This document shows, one piece after another, positions 28,379 to 38,768 of a stretch of 64,000 nt of DNA (positions are counted from its first letter, which is position 1; each line of letters starts with the position of its first letter). This stretch comes from Helicobacter cetorum MIT 00-7128 (lineage in GTDB: Bacteria > Campylobacterota > Campylobacteria > Campylobacterales > Helicobacteraceae), in assembly GCF_000259255.1 (NCBI RefSeq), contig NC_017737.1:1426001-1490000 (forward strand). The letters are read 5' to 3'. The notes below the pieces were generated by a model that was not told the DNA's origin, did not search any database, and worked only from the letters and a program-made list of their open reading frames with translations. The position numbers were made by a program, and so were the translations under genes.

Positions 28379-29136
28379 AAGACTATAAAGACCTTAGCCT
28401 TATTTACAGACATTGTTCCTTTTTAATGGTGGTAATCAAGGGGTTTTAAGAATATTTGATATTTTTATATACCCTGTGATTTTAGCTTTTCTGCTACACT
28501 AACCCATATCAAACAATTACTTTATTCTAATTAAATATTGATACCCAAAAAAATATTCTTAATAAAATGGTTTAATTTCTTTTTCTTATAGTTCTTTTAT
28601 TAGTCCTTTATCTTTAAGAAAGCTTAAAATCTTATCCTGTAGTTGAGATTTCTCTTGATTGCAAAAATTCATTTTCTTAAGGGGGATTTTTTAAGGGCTT
28701 ATGCCTTGCTTTTTGCTGATTAAATTTATCCTTATCTTCTTATAGTTTTTAAAAATAACAAAAAGCATTAGAGATGCTTTTGAGATTTTAAAAACTTAAA
28801 AATACCTAGTTTAAGCGCTTACAAGATTATTGTTTAACAATTTTAGTATTAGGCTCTTTTTGTTCGCTTTATCATCAATGCTTAGTTAAAAACAAAAACA
28901 ATTATCCCAATCATCAACACAAAAAATACACCACCAACAAAAATTTTTATCTTTTAGTATTTTTCAAATGCTCCATATCATGCTGTAGCTATTTAAAATG
29001 AATTAAGAGTCATTTTCCTATAGAAAGATATTTTTGACATGCCTTAAGTTGTTTTCAAAGTTGTCCCTATGGATAAGGGGGTGCTAAAAGCTCGTTCTTT
29101 CAACTACTTTGACGCCCCTTGATTAGAAAATTAAGC
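28379..29136. other. 758-base region without an intact gene
   Basis: No complete reading frame longer than about 35 codons. The minus strand carries several coding-like pieces in different frames (listed as a pseudogene). The 28379-28580 part and the 29000-29136 part show nothing recognisable except a weak AAGGGG/CCCCTT pair near 29076-29120. Confidence 0.5.
28586..28976 (-). pseudogene. Decayed small membrane-protein gene(s)
   Basis: On the minus strand, coding-like fragments follow one another in shifting frames: MEHLKNTKR with a stop, then a membrane span (KIFVGGVFFVLMIGIIVFVF), then SIDDKANKKSLILKLLNN, then SLMLFVIFKNYKKIRINL, and at the end a 28-codon ATG frame (MNFCNQEKSQLQDKIL, stop at 28586). 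Composition is like that of nearby genes. One or two frameshifted genes explain this, but chance frames in AT-rich DNA cannot be excluded. Parent gene not recognised. Confidence 0.35.
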
Positions 29137-30099
29137 TTAAAATTCTATGGCATTATCCTTAGAATCAATATCGCTATTGCCTTGCCCATCTGAATTCCTA
29201 TAATCTCTTAGAGACTTAAACACTTCAGCTTTTATCGCCTCTATCGCATCGCCCCTATTGTCTTGCTCTACTTGCAAATTCTTAGTCAAAATGACTTTAT
29301 CTTGACAATCTTTCACTACAAGATTGACTCCAATATAATCGCCTCCATTTTGAGTATAAATAGTTGTTTGCAAACTATAGAGATGAGGCTCGTTGCTTTC
29401 TTGCATTAAACGCATATAAGAGCTATAGATAGCCTCCTTGATTTCCTCATCAACTCCATTAGAAAAGCTCAAACGCACCTTAGGCTTAGGCGTATTGTCC
29501 AAATACACTTTTTGATAGCGCTCTAAGGGACTAACTGCTTTATCAAAAGCGCTTAAAATGCTTTGCATAGGCTCTAGCTTTTCAAAAATCTTTTGCATCT
29601 TAGACGCCTCTTTTAGAAAAACGCCTTGACAAGACTTGGGCAAAAGAGGGGCTAATTGCGCCCTTAGAGCTAAATAACGCCTTTCTAAATCATTTAAAAA
29701 TTTTTGCTTATTAAGCTTAAGAATAGTGTAATACAAGCCATTTTTACTCATTCCTTGTCGCACAACTTCTGCATTAAAAAGCGCTAAAGAATCCGTATTT
29801 AGTTCAATATTTTGTGCATTCTTAGTAGTAATATGATTATTTTCAAGCTTGGTTGAAAGCGTAGTTTTAGACTTCACATGCACCAAGATAGAACTTGCCA
29901 AATCATTTAGCGCCTTTTGTTTAGAGCTTTCTCTATCTCTACCCTCCCCATTGCCATAGAAATAAGCGTTGTCTTGCTTATAGTGCATATACCATTTAGG
30001 TGCTTTATCATATTCTTTGGCTTGCATAGCACTTAAAAGAATAGCCCCCAATAAACAAGTAGCACAAGTTCTACTCAACATCAACATAGCTGTTTTCAA
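29137..30099 (-). CDS. Exported protein of the Lpp20 gene group (HP1454-like)
   Basis: A 320-residue protein with an N-terminal signal sequence (LLGAILLSAMQA, cut near AKEYD). The first half is LPP20-like: APKWYMHYKQDNAYFYGNGEGRDRESSKQKALNDLASSI follows the pattern of its neighbours (a W-bearing start, then alternating A-rich helix). The rest is a mixed domain of unknown role. Translation starts at a TTG overlapping the upstream TGA (CTTGA), with AGGAG 7 bases before it; the ATG 12 bases further on is badly spaced. Periplasmic or outer-membrane associated; no enzyme motif seen. Confidence 0.75.
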   Translation of the reverse strand: MKTAMLMLSRTCATCLLGAILLSAMQAKEYDKAPKWYMHYKQDNAYFYGNGEGRDRESSKQKALNDLASSILVHVKSKTTLSTKLENNHITTKNAQNIELNTDSLALFNAEVVRQGMSKNGLYYTILKLNKQKFLNDLERRYLALRAQLAPLLPKSCQGVFLKEASKMQKIFEKLEPMQSILSAFDKAVSPLERYQKVYLDNTPKPKVRLSFSNGVDEEIKEAIYSSYMRLMQESNEPHLYSLQTTIYTQNGGDYIGVNLVVKDCQDKVILTKNLQVEQDNRGDAIEAIKAEVFKSLRDYRNSDGQGNSDIDSKDNAIEF

Positions 30100-30428
30100 G
30101 GCTCTTCTCCTTTGACATTTTTTATAAAACTCTTTTTAATCTCAAGTAGCACATAAACCTCTTTGGAACCAATATAGCGTGCTTTGATATTTTTAGCGCT
30201 CATTTCTATTGTTGCGGAAGTATCGCTATGCAAGAATGAGAGAATTTTCTCTGTTGCTTGAGTTTTAGCTAAATCTAGCGCATATTCTGTATTACTAGAT
30301 GTTATAAGACCTTTTCCACAAGCTAAAACACTCTCTTTTTGGACTACAACAATGCACTTTTGAGCCCATTTAGGTAGGCTCTTGGCGCATAGAACTCCCA
30401 ACAATAATAAAAAGACTAAAAACCGCAT
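30096..30428 (-). CDS. Small exported LPP20-domain protein
   Basis: A 110-residue protein with a signal peptide (FLVFLLLLGVLCAKSLPKW). It shares with Lpp20 the pattern of a Trp after the signal, an A-rich helix (YALDLAKTQATEKILSFL) and the closing KARYIGSKEVYVLLEI, which lines up with [15 protein letters not shown] of Lpp20. So it is a shortened paralogue of that fold. The Cys in LCAKS is not in a convincing lipobox. Its stop overlaps the next start. Function unknown. Confidence 0.75.
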   Translation of the reverse strand: MRFLVFLLLLGVLCAKSLPKWAQKCIVVVQKESVLACGKGLITSSNTEYALDLAKTQATEKILSFLHSDTSATIEMSAKNIKARYIGSKEVYVLLEIKKSFIKNVKGEEP

Positions 30429-30453
30429 AGCTACCCATTAAGTGCTTGCTAGA

Positions 30454-30978
30454 CTATTTTTTCTTTTTATTCATGCCAAGCTCATCACGAACTTTTTGCA
30501 TAATCTCTCTATCTAAACCAACTAGCACAAATACTCTATCCTTACCCACATATCTTGCTAACATTTTGGTTGCAACTAATTCTTTATCAACTGCTTGCTC
30601 AATATGTCTAGTGGTAGTTTGCGATAAATGAGATTCATTAGCGCTAATGTCTTCTTTGAGCTCTTTTTTGAGCTGAGATTTTAAATTTTCAGCTAAATCA
30701 GCTTTAGCCTTAGTTTTAGCCGTATCAGTTGCAAACTCTACATTGCCATCAATAATTTTTTCTTCAGCCCTACCTAAGAACACACCTGAATATTCTTTGC
30801 CTTGGCTTTTAGCAATCTTATTCAAATCGCCATAAACCCAATCAGGCGCTCCCTTAATGGCTTGTCTGTATTCTTGATTACTCTTGCTTACACCAGACTT
30901 AGGAGTAATAGAGCAACCCGCAATTGCTAAAATCGCTGTAGCACTCAAACCTAAAACCAACTTCAAATTCATTTTCAT
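30454..30978 (-). CDS. lpp20: Membrane-associated lipoprotein Lpp20
   Basis: A 174-residue outer-membrane lipoprotein, a known H. pylori surface antigen (HP1456). Signal with lipobox: [13 protein letters not shown], Cys near residue 21. Mature chain has [23 protein letters not shown], then [17 protein letters not shown] and [24 protein letters not shown] precedes the ATG. The genes from 31627 to 29137 run in one direction with gaps of 19, 25 and -4 bases, so they form the lpp20 operon; three of the four share the LPP20-type fold. Confidence 0.95.
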   Translation of the reverse strand: MKMNLKLVLGLSATAILAIAGCSITPKSGVSKSNQEYRQAIKGAPDWVYGDLNKIAKSQGKEYSGVFLGRAEEKIIDGNVEFATDTAKTKAKADLAENLKSQLKKELKEDISANESHLSQTTTRHIEQAVDKELVATKMLARYVGKDRVFVLVGLDREIMQKVRDELGMNKKKK

Positions 30979-30997
30979 AAAAACTCCTTAATTAAAA

Positions 30998-31627
30998 TTA
31001 AAATGAAACATTTCTGTTGCTTGTAATTTTGGCAATATCATAGGTATCACTCCATACTTGCAAGCCACTTTTTAAATCCACCAATTCCAGCGAAAAAACA
31101 AATACAACCTTTTGTTTAGTGGCTGAGACACGAGCATTCCTTTGGGTAACCTTACCCATTAAGGATAATTCGGGCGCTTTCAAATGCCCCTTAGAAATTG
31201 TGGTATCTTGGTCAAAATCCGCATTATTTCTTAAAGCTCGTGATTTTTCAATCATACTATCAGTCATGCCCCCTGTCCCCGAAACAGAACGAGTAACATA
31301 AAAGCGGTTATTAGAACCCTTTTTTAAATCTTGTAAGACTAAATTCGTGAGTTGTTGCACATCAAAATGCTCTGTAGTATCATTAATCACATCAGATACC
31401 GCAACAATCCTTTTTCCCTTAGCCATAAGCGCTTTTACGCTCTCATCTGCCAACATGGAATTAACAGCTCTTTTAGCTGAATCTTGAACATCTTCAAAAT
31501 CCAATCCACCTGTTACATAGCGCTTGGTCTTTTTATCATTTTGACTCACATAAGTTGCAGTCTCTGAGCAACCCACCCAAACTAAGGCACTTGCCAACAT
31601 TAAAGCCTTGATTTTAAACCTTATCAA
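30998..31627 (-). CDS. LpoB-like lipoprotein of the lpp20 operon
   Basis: A 209-residue lipoprotein with lipobox ALVWVGCSET. The mature chain follows the family of periplasmic lipoproteins related to LpoB, activator of penicillin-binding protein 1b: VTGGLDFEDVQDSAKRAVNSML, then KRIVAVSDVINDTTEHFD, and near the C-terminus a VFVFSLELVDLKSGLQVWSDTYDI block. Whether it stimulates a peptidoglycan synthase here is inference. First gene of the lpp20 operon. Confidence 0.75.
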   Translation of the reverse strand: MIRFKIKALMLASALVWVGCSETATYVSQNDKKTKRYVTGGLDFEDVQDSAKRAVNSMLADESVKALMAKGKRIVAVSDVINDTTEHFDVQQLTNLVLQDLKKGSNNRFYVTRSVSGTGGMTDSMIEKSRALRNNADFDQDTTISKGHLKAPELSLMGKVTQRNARVSATKQKVVFVFSLELVDLKSGLQVWSDTYDIAKITSNRNVSF

Positions 31628-31733
31628 ACCTATCTTCCTTAAAAATTAACTGAATGGTTACTTCAAAACTATTCTAGTATAAAATAGACATTTTATAGTA
31701 ACATTTCAAGCAAATTGCTCCCAAATTGCTCTC

Positions 31734-32252
31734 TCACAATGAAAAAAAGAGTGCCAATGCCATTATGACACTCCCTAAAAAAACGCTTAAAAGCATTTTT
31801 TTGGCATTCTTGGTAGCTATCATTAAAAAAGCACTTAGATAAAACAAAAGCAAAAACACACAAAAAATTCCCAAAAGCACCTTAAAAATAATGCCAACTT
31901 TAGCTTTGTGGAGCATAACAAGTGCGCCTATAAAACCTCTTTTTATCGTTTTAATAGTAATCTTGCTATCCTTATTTTCCAAACTAACTTCATGCAAGGG
32001 CGTGCCTATAATAAGCATTCCTCTATACTCTCTAGGTTCTATTTTTTTAGGTAAAGTTAAATGATTTTCTTTTAAGAAGTTAAGTAAAAATTCTAGGCGT
32101 TCGCTCTTAGCTATAGACTTTTCTACAATCCATTCTTGAATACTAGCGTTAGTGTTTTGACGCACTCCAAAGAGCATCAAAAAGCCACTTAGAGCAAAGA
32201 GCAACACCAAAGGGAAGAAAAAGGTTGTTGCATAAATATGAAACAATCGCAT
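31734..32252 (-). CDS. PepSY-type inner-membrane protein (HP0234-like)
   Basis: A 172-residue protein with one N-terminal membrane helix (about residues 8-28, starting RLFHIYATTFFFPLVLLFALSG), a periplasmic domain of about 80 residues with a PepSY-like feel, a further helix preceded by LVMLHKAKVG, and a last hydrophobic pair (116-172). The H-I-Y-A-T and L-H-K-A elements recall PepSY-TM ferric reductase-type proteins, but it is too short for a full one. It starts at the stop of the preceding gene (1-base overlap). Function unknown. Confidence 0.65.
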   Translation of the reverse strand: MRLFHIYATTFFFPLVLLFALSGFLMLFGVRQNTNASIQEWIVEKSIAKSERLEFLLNFLKENHLTLPKKIEPREYRGMLIIGTPLHEVSLENKDSKITIKTIKRGFIGALVMLHKAKVGIIFKVLLGIFCVFLLLFYLSAFLMIATKNAKKMLLSVFLGSVIMALALFFSL

Positions 32253-33424
32253 TACTGAATGATATGACTCACAAATTTAGAAAAATTATCTAAGATTAAG
32301 CCCCCTTTTCTAAAACCTAACGCACAAGGCTCATAAGCAAAAAACACATTAGGTTGGTAATACACACCATTATGCGCATTCAATTCATAAAACTCTTGAT
32401 AGATTGGCTTATGATTAGAATAAATGCCCTCTGTCTTAAACACTGATTGCATAGAAGTATCAAAAATTTCACTATTAGCCCCTTCTCTACCAAAGGCTAC
32501 CTTTTTAATCTGCTTTTTATTTTTTAAAGGTTCATAGCTTGTTTCTAGTAATAATGGGTGGTTAGGGTATTTATCCCATAAAAGCTTTAAAAAACGCTTA
32601 GATTGAAAGAGGATTGTGTAGGCTGGATTTAAAAAAATGGTGTTTTTGTTTTCCATCATGCTTTGCATTAAAAGGGCTAGTTCAGGCTCATCAATGGCAA
32701 TATTCTCCCAAGGCAAAAGCTTGAATAAAAATTCATAGTTCACACCATTTTTGAATACGCCCTCTTTGGCATTAAATTCCACTTCATCAATATAGGAAAA
32801 CTCTGTTTCAAACCCCACACTTTGTGCAATGTCTTGCAAAAAGCGCACAGTGCGTTCTTCTTCGGCGTTATCCTTAATGCTTGAAAAAAGGATTTTCCAC
32901 CCCTCATACATTTCATCAAAACTACTTGTATCTTCGCCTAAAGTAATCATGCGCTTAAAATTTTCACCAATAGCCTCATAGAGATTATTAAATTGTGCGT
33001 TCTCATCATAGCCATTAGCTTTGAGTAACGCCCATTGCACTACAGCACTTTCATAAAGCATGGTTGGAGTATCAGCATTAAATTCTAATAATTTAATTGG
33101 CTTTCCATCTAATCCCCCCGCTAAATCAAAACGCCCATAAATATGCCAATGCACCTCTTCTTCAAAACTTTGTTTAATCATAGGAATCAGCGCATTAGGA
33201 ATATCTAGTTCAAAAAAACGCTCATTAGCGATAACATCTTCAGCAGTCTCTACGAACATATCATAAAGCTCATTACAAGCATCATAGTAGACATCAGCCT
33301 CTTTTTGGGAAATAGCCACCATTTCATCAGCAATATAAGGCGAATTATCATTATCGGTATGCCATTCTAAACCGATTTCTTCTAAAGTCTCATTATCTAA
33401 AGGATTTAAAGGAATTACTTGCAT
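32252..33424 (-). CDS. Glutathionylspermidine synthase-like ATP-grasp protein (HP0233-like)
   Basis: A 390-residue protein of the glutathionylspermidine synthase family (pre-ATP-grasp plus ATP-grasp fold), which forms amide bonds between an acid and an amine. Visible: GRFDLAGGLDGKPIKLLEFNADTPTMLYESAV near 110 (strongly conserved in the family), NPAYTILFQSKRFLKLLWDKYPNHPLLLET near 270, and KKVAFGREGANSEIF near 310 with a glycine-rich loop. No CHAP amidase domain is attached. Helicobacter makes no trypanothione, so the real substrate may be another peptide-like compound. Between the Dsb/UPF0323 pair and the PepSY protein. Confidence 0.82.
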   Translation of the reverse strand: MQVIPLNPLDNETLEEIGLEWHTDNDNSPYIADEMVAISQKEADVYYDACNELYDMFVETAEDVIANERFFELDIPNALIPMIKQSFEEEVHWHIYGRFDLAGGLDGKPIKLLEFNADTPTMLYESAVVQWALLKANGYDENAQFNNLYEAIGENFKRMITLGEDTSSFDEMYEGWKILFSSIKDNAEEERTVRFLQDIAQSVGFETEFSYIDEVEFNAKEGVFKNGVNYEFLFKLLPWENIAIDEPELALLMQSMMENKNTIFLNPAYTILFQSKRFLKLLWDKYPNHPLLLETSYEPLKNKKQIKKVAFGREGANSEIFDTSMQSVFKTEGIYSNHKPIYQEFYELNAHNGVYYQPNVFFAYEPCALGFRKGGLILDNFSKFVSHIIQ

Positions 33425-33492
33425 AAACCATCCTTGAATTTAAGTTAAAATTTAAAAAACCTTTTTAAACCAAATCCAACACTACCAAGGGC

Positions 33493-34140
33493 TTACCCCC
33501 CAAAACCACCCCTTGAGTTTGAAGTTGAGCTAAAAGAATTTGATGGCTTACTAGAGCCAAAAAATCCGCTTTTACCCCTACTTGTCGTAGCACTAGGTGC
33601 GCTTGTAGAAGTCCCTTTATTGAAAGAATTTTGCGAGCGCTGATAAGCTTGGGGGGATTTATAGTTGCGTTGTGTATTTTGCTGATAATTAGGGTTATTA
33701 AATAGCTTATTGCCAATATAACTTCCTAAAATCGCTCCTGCAGCACTACCTAAAATCGCACTCCCTAATCCAAAACCACTGCTCTCGCTCCCATTATTAG
33801 GCTGAGTGAGCTTGCTTGTGCCATTATCAATTTTAGCCTCTTCTTCTTTGATGAGTTTTTGAATTTCTTCATCGCTTAAAACCCTTTCATTGCCTTGTAA
33901 GTCTCGCACCACAATATGTGTTTTTGCGCTTGGGTATTCTTCGGCAACTTTATAGGTTTTATCTGGTTGCTCTTCTAAAATAACAAAAGCACCTTTTTTA
34001 ACACTCTCTGTAAGGTTTTTAGTTTGTTGTTGGCTTTCATCATTAGCATTGCCTTTACACCCTACAATACTTACCATAACTAGCGCACTTAAACCCCCAA
34101 CAATCGCATAGTCAGAGATTTTTCTATAAGGCTTTTTCAT
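33493..34140 (-). CDS. UPF0323 lipoprotein (HP0232-like)
   Basis: A 215-residue lipoprotein of the UPF0323 family found in epsilonproteobacteria. Lipobox VSIVGCKGN gives a lipidated Cys near 28. It then has a [23 protein letters not shown] domain, a glycine-zipper segment ([22 protein letters not shown]) that could sit in or on a membrane, and a Ser/Asn/Gly-rich tail ending in RGGFGG. Overlaps the end of the Dsb gene by 4 bases, suggesting a shared envelope role. Function unknown. Confidence 0.88.
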   Translation of the reverse strand: MKKPYRKISDYAIVGGLSALVMVSIVGCKGNANDESQQQTKNLTESVKKGAFVILEEQPDKTYKVAEEYPSAKTHIVVRDLQGNERVLSDEEIQKLIKEEEAKIDNGTSKLTQPNNGSESSGFGLGSAILGSAAGAILGSYIGNKLFNNPNYQQNTQRNYKSPQAYQRSQNSFNKGTSTSAPSATTSRGKSGFFGSSKPSNSFSSTSNSRGGFGG

Positions 34141-34937
34141 TTTTTAGCCTTATATTCATATAAGAAAGGCACATATTTAATCACGCCAGAATCAAAAATC
34201 TTCTTAGTGATTGTTTCTACTTTAGTGCGCATACCTGCTGGCTCTTTTTGTGCGTTAATATCATATTGAGTGGAATATACTTTCTCAATGATAGAAATTT
34301 TATCTTCTATATTTGCCCCTCTAGCTCTTGCTTGTGTCATTTCCTCTTGAATGATAGCAGCCTTTTTAGCCGAATTAGCTCCAAGCCAACCCACAATAAC
34401 CATTCTTATAGTATTTTCTTTTAAATGCTCTCTTAGCTTAGTGAGCTCTTTTTGACAATGCGGACACATAGGGTCTGATACAATATAAAGAATTTTATCT
34501 CTATTCTTCACATCACTTGATGGAAACTCTATCACATAATCGCTAGGAATCTCTTCAAAAATGGCATTTAATTTACCACTATTTTGTTGCGCTACATTAA
34601 AAGATTGGATTTTTTGATTTAGCTCATTAACCATTTGCACATCAGAATCTTTACTGCTAAAAAATAAATTGCTAAGCCCTACAACCAAATTACCATCTTT
34701 ACTAACTAAAAGGGGAATATGATATTTCGTATCAGGGTCTTCTACAACAGCAATTTTAAATTCGCTTGTAGATTTTAATGTTTTTAGCTCTAAAACATTG
34801 ATTTTTTTACCCGTTTGTTTCTCAACAACTTTCTTTAAATTGCTTTGCATTAGCTTTTCTTGGGGGTTACTTTTTGTTGGGGTTGCATTCGCTCCTATTG
34901 CAAGTAATGCGCTTAACATAACAGCTCTTAATATCAT
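34137..34937 (-). CDS. dsbK: Periplasmic thiol oxidoreductase, DsbK/DsbG-like (HP0231)
   Basis: A dimeric periplasmic disulfide oxidoreductase; the H. pylori counterpart HP0231 introduces disulfides and acts on surface and secreted proteins. 266 residues: signal peptide ([12 protein letters not shown]), dimerisation domain to about 140, then a thioredoxin fold with [18 protein letters not shown], where the CPHC active site lies near 160. The cis-proline loop is not obvious by eye. Followed by the UPF0323 lipoprotein gene with a 4-base overlap, diverging from kdsB. Confidence 0.9.
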   Translation of the reverse strand: MILRAVMLSALLAIGANATPTKSNPQEKLMQSNLKKVVEKQTGKKINVLELKTLKSTSEFKIAVVEDPDTKYHIPLLVSKDGNLVVGLSNLFFSSKDSDVQMVNELNQKIQSFNVAQQNSGKLNAIFEEIPSDYVIEFPSSDVKNRDKILYIVSDPMCPHCQKELTKLREHLKENTIRMVIVGWLGANSAKKAAIIQEEMTQARARGANIEDKISIIEKVYSTQYDINAQKEPAGMRTKVETITKKIFDSGVIKYVPFLYEYKAKK

Positions 34938-35055
34938 TTAAACAAACTCCTCAATAATAAAAATCTTGAATCATCATTTTCCTAAAAATCTTAGAAATGA
35001 CAAGTTAAAAATGTGAGTATAATACCACAAAAAAGCCCATTTTAAAGGTTTAAAG

Positions 35056-35772
35056 ATGATTATAATTCCCGCTCGCTTAAAATCTAGTCGTTTTGAAAAT
35101 AAAGTATTAGCTGATATTTATGGGCTACCTATGATAGTCCGCTCAGCTAAAAATGCCTTATTGGTAGATGACTGCATAGTGGCTTGTGATGATGAAAGTA
35201 TTTTAGAAATTTGCCAACAACACCACATTAAAGCTGTGCTTACTTCAAAACACCATAATAGTGGGACAGAACGCTGTTTAGAGGCGGCTCAAATTCTAGG
35301 GCTTAACAATAATGAAATTATTTTAAATTTACAAGGCGATGAGCCTTTTTTAGAGACTTCTATCATACAAACCTTACTTGAGATTACTAAAAAAGCTCCA
35401 TTTATGGCAACTTGTGCCAAAGTAATTAATGAAGAAGAGGCCAAAAGCCCTAATTTAGTCAAAGTGGTGCTAGATAGCAATAATTATGCTTTATATTTTT
35501 CACGCTCTATTATCCCTTATTTGCGCAATGATTCTAAACGCCAAACCCCTCTTTTAGGGCATATTGGTGTTTATGGTTTTTTTAAAGAAAGCCTAGAAGA
35601 ATTATGTTCTTTCAAACCTTGTGCGTTAGAAAATATAGAAAAATTGGAGCAATTAAGGGCTTTATATTATCAAAAAAGTATTGCAGTTAGCATAGTTGAA
35701 AGCCAAAGCATAGGAATTGACACTAAAGAAGATTTAAAAAAAGCTCTTAATTTCTTTAAAAATAAATCTTAG
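35056..35772 (+). CDS. kdsB: CMP-KDO synthetase
   Basis: Activates KDO with CTP for the lipopolysaccharide inner core. 238 residues. Nucleotide-binding start [20 protein letters not shown], then [26 protein letters not shown] and [10 protein letters not shown], all family blocks, and [13 protein letters not shown] with QLRALYY near the C-terminus. Matches HP0230, divergent from the Dsb gene across 118 bases that must hold both promoters. Confidence 0.96.
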   Translation: MIIIPARLKSSRFENKVLADIYGLPMIVRSAKNALLVDDCIVACDDESILEICQQHHIKAVLTSKHHNSGTERCLEAAQILGLNNNEIILNLQGDEPFLETSIIQTLLEITKKAPFMATCAKVINEEEAKSPNLVKVVLDSNNYALYFSRSIIPYLRNDSKRQTPLLGHIGVYGFFKESLEELCSFKPCALENIEKLEQLRALYYQKSIAVSIVESQSIGIDTKEDLKKALNFFKNKS

Positions 35773-35822
35773 ATAGCTTATGGGGCTATGCCAATTTTAA
35801 GCGCTTTTACTCCCACTTGAGA

Positions 35823-35858
35823 TTGTCAAATCAATTTAAATCAAAATTAGTTTGACAA
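35823..35858. promoter_or_regulatory. Inverted repeat upstream of glnA
   Basis: TTGTCAAA and TTTGACAA are 8-base perfect arms separated by 20 bases, 122 bases upstream of the glnA start and 50 bases after kdsB. It may be an operator or an end-of-transcript structure for kdsB. No GC-rich stem or T-run supports termination. Confidence 0.3.
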
Positions 35859-35979
35859 CTCATAGATATTTGCCTTGAATAATAGAGGTTATTTTTCAAC
35901 TCTATGTTATCTGTGTTATAATCGCTACTATTTTAGAAAACTTGTTCTACATGAACAATTTGATTAAAAGGCACTTATA

Positions 35980-37419
35980 ATGAAAATTTGTAATGATGAA
36001 AGCAGTATTAAAAAATTTTGGGATTTTTGCAAAGATAACGAAGTAGAATTTGTAGATTTTAGATTCACTGACATTAAAGGCACATGGAATCATATGACTT
36101 ATTCTTTCAATGCCTTAAATGACGACATGCTTAAAGAAGGGATTCCTTTTGATGCAAGCTCTTTTAAGGCTTGGCAAAGTATAGAGCAATCAGACATGCT
36201 CTTGATTCCAGATTTGGTGCGTTATTTTATTGACCCTTTTAGCGCTGATGTAAGTGCGGTTGTTTTTTGTGATATCTATGATGTGTATAAAAATCAGCCT
36301 TATGAAAAATGCCCTAGAAGTATCGCTAAAAAAGCCTTACAGCACTTAAAGGATTCTAATTTAGGCGATGTGGCATATTTTGGCGCAGAAAATGAATTTT
36401 TTATCTTTGATTCTATTAAGATTAAAGATGCCTCAAACTGCCAATATTATGAAGTAGATAGCGAAGAGGGCGAATGGAACAGAGATAAAAGCTTTGAGGG
36501 TGGTGTGAATTATGGTCATAGACCAGGTAAGCAAGGGGGTTATCTACCTGTGCCACCAATGGATTCTATGATGGATATTCGCACTGAAATTGTTAAGGTT
36601 TTAAATCAAGTTGGCTTAGAAACCTTTGTAGTCCATCATGAAGTAGCTCAAGGACAAGGCGAAGTGGGCGTAAAATTTGGGGATTTAGTAGAGGCGGCTG
36701 ATAATGTGCAAAAACTCAAATATGTAGTTAAAATGGTCGCTCATTTAAATGGCAAAACTGCAACTTTTATGCCAAAACCCCTTTATGGTGATAGCGGAAG
36801 TGGCATGCATACCCATGTAAGCATTTGGAAAAATAACGAAAACCTTTTTAGCGGTGATACCTACAAAGGTTTAAGCGAATTTGCTTTGCACTTTTTAGGT
36901 GGAGTTTTATACCATGCTAGAGGTTTAGCTGCTTTTACCAATGCCTCAACCAACTCTTATAAACGCTTAATTCCGGGATTTGAAGCCCCCTCTATCTTAA
37001 CTTATTCCGCACAAAATAGAAGCGCAAGCGTGCGTATTCCCTATGGAATTTCAAATAAGAGCGCACGATTAGAATTTAGATTCCCAGATAGCTCTTCAAA
37101 CCCCTACTTAGCCTTTTCAGCCATTCTTATGGCGGGCATTGATGGGTTTTTGAAAAAGCAAAATCCGGGCGAACCTATGGATATCAATCTTTTCAAGCTA
37201 ACCTTAGATGAAATTAGAGAAAAAGGCATCAAGCAAATGCCCCACACTCTAAGAAGTGCGTTAGAAGAAATGCTTGCAGACAAAGATTATTTAAAAGAGG
37301 GACAAATCTTTAGCGAAGAATTTATCCAAGCTTATCAGTCCCTTAAATTTCATACTGAAGTATTTCCTTGGGAAAGCAAGCCTCACCCCTTTGAATTTAT
37401 CACAACCTATTCTTGTTAA
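35980..37419 (+). CDS. glnA: Glutamine synthetase type I
   Basis: Makes glutamine from glutamate, ammonia and ATP; the main ammonia-fixing enzyme in a urease-positive organism. 479 residues. Metal and substrate blocks: [12 protein letters not shown] ([13 protein letters not shown] near 130), [14 protein letters not shown] near 212, [11 protein letters not shown] near 270, [11 protein letters not shown] near 345, and [23 protein letters not shown] near 368. The usual adenylylation motif with NLYDLPPE is replaced by [16 protein letters not shown], so the tyrosine for GlnE control is absent, as known for H. pylori. thiC follows 9 bases later. Confidence 0.97.
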   Translation: MKICNDESSIKKFWDFCKDNEVEFVDFRFTDIKGTWNHMTYSFNALNDDMLKEGIPFDASSFKAWQSIEQSDMLLIPDLVRYFIDPFSADVSAVVFCDIYDVYKNQPYEKCPRSIAKKALQHLKDSNLGDVAYFGAENEFFIFDSIKIKDASNCQYYEVDSEEGEWNRDKSFEGGVNYGHRPGKQGGYLPVPPMDSMMDIRTEIVKVLNQVGLETFVVHHEVAQGQGEVGVKFGDLVEAADNVQKLKYVVKMVAHLNGKTATFMPKPLYGDSGSGMHTHVSIWKNNENLFSGDTYKGLSEFALHFLGGVLYHARGLAAFTNASTNSYKRLIPGFEAPSILTYSAQNRSASVRIPYGISNKSARLEFRFPDSSSNPYLAFSAILMAGIDGFLKKQNPGEPMDINLFKLTLDEIREKGIKQMPHTLRSALEEMLADKDYLKEGQIFSEEFIQAYQSLKFHTEVFPWESKPHPFEFITTYSC

Positions 37420-37428
37420 GGAGTTATA

Positions 37429-38760
37429 ATGCGAACAGAATATTTAAAAAACAGAAAAAACCCACAAACTCAGCTCTACTATGCTAAAAATGGGATTATT
37501 ACCGAAGAAATGGCTTATATTGCCAATATTGAAAGCATAGAGGCAGAAGTTGTTAGAAAAGAAATTGCTAAAGGGCGCTTGATTGTCCCAGCTAATATCA
37601 ATCATACCAACTTAAACCCTATGGGTATAGGCATAGCCTTACGCACCAAAATCAATGCTAATATTGGAAGTTCAGCCATTATTCATAGCATTGATGAAGA
37701 AGTAGAAAAGCTAAATATATCCATTAAATATGGTGCTGATACGGTTATGGATTTATCCACAGGTGGAGATTTAGACGAAATCAGAAAGGCTATCATTGCT
37801 CATTCTAGTGTGCCTATTGGAACCGTGCCTATGTATCAAATCTTACATGATGTCAATAACGATGTGATGAAACTTGATATTCCCACCATGCTAAAAACTT
37901 TAGAAAAGCAAGCCAAACAAGGGGTAAGCTACTTTACTATCCATTGTGGGTTTTTACTAGAGCATATGCCCTATGTAAGTAAGCGAAAAATGGGAATTGT
38001 GAGTCGTGGAGGGAGCTTAATGGCATCTTGGATGATGCACTATCATAAAGAAAATCCTTTCTACACTGCTTTTGATGATATTTTGGCTATTTGCAAGGAA
38101 TATGATGTCAGTTTGAGCTTGGGTGATTCTTTGCGTCCGGGTTGTCTAGCCGATGCAAGCGATACAGCGCAATTTGCAGAATTAAAAGTCTTAGGAGAAC
38201 TTGCTAAAAGAGCTTATGAAAAAGATGTGCAAGTGATGATTGAAGGCCCCGGTCATGTGCCTTTAAATCAAATTGAAAGAAATGTAAGATTACAAAGAGA
38301 ATATTGTAATGATGCGCCTTTTTATGTTTTAGGGCCATTGGTTACTGATATTGCAGCTGGATATGACCATATCGCTAGTGCTATTGGCGCATGCTTAGCG
38401 GCTTATAAAGGAGTGGCTATGCTATGCTATGTAACCCCTAAAGAGCACTTGGGCTTACCTAATGCCAAAGATGTAAGAGAGGGCATTATTGCGTATAAAA
38501 TCGCTGCTCATGCTGCTGATATTGCTAGAGGAAGAGTGGGTGCGAGAGTGAGAGATGACTTGATGAGTGATGCAAGATATGCGTTTGAATGGAACAAGCA
38601 ATTTGAACTAGCCTTAGACCCAGAAAGAGCTAAAGAATATCACGATGAAGCATTACCAGAAGAAGTCTTTAAGGGAGCAGAATTTTGCTCTATGTGTGGT
38701 CCTAAGTTCTGTAGCTACAAAGTAAGCCAAGATATTTTCAAAAACTATCAAGCAGGATAA
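37429..38760 (+). CDS. thiC: Phosphomethylpyrimidine synthase ThiC
   Basis: Radical-SAM enzyme that turns aminoimidazole ribotide into hydroxymethylpyrimidine phosphate for thiamine. 443 residues, the short form lacking the N-terminal extension of the 600-residue enterobacterial type. Blocks: [60 protein letters not shown], and the iron-sulfur motif CSMCGPKFC near the end (C-x2-C-x4-C). AAGGAG 7 bases before the ATG. It lies 9 bases behind glnA, so it is cotranscribed, and no TPP riboswitch can fit between them. To my memory most H. pylori strains lack thiC. Confidence 0.97.
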   Translation: MRTEYLKNRKNPQTQLYYAKNGIITEEMAYIANIESIEAEVVRKEIAKGRLIVPANINHTNLNPMGIGIALRTKINANIGSSAIIHSIDEEVEKLNISIKYGADTVMDLSTGGDLDEIRKAIIAHSSVPIGTVPMYQILHDVNNDVMKLDIPTMLKTLEKQAKQGVSYFTIHCGFLLEHMPYVSKRKMGIVSRGGSLMASWMMHYHKENPFYTAFDDILAICKEYDVSLSLGDSLRPGCLADASDTAQFAELKVLGELAKRAYEKDVQVMIEGPGHVPLNQIERNVRLQREYCNDAPFYVLGPLVTDIAAGYDHIASAIGACLAAYKGVAMLCYVTPKEHLGLPNAKDVREGIIAYKIAAHAADIARGRVGARVRDDLMSDARYAFEWNKQFELALDPERAKEYHDEALPEEVFKGAEFCSMCGPKFCSYKVSQDIFKNYQAG

Positions 38761-38768
38761 ATAACCAT

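Noticed and set aside
37420-37428. TPP riboswitch before thiC
   Set aside because: Only 9 bases separate glnA and thiC; a THI element needs about 100 bases.
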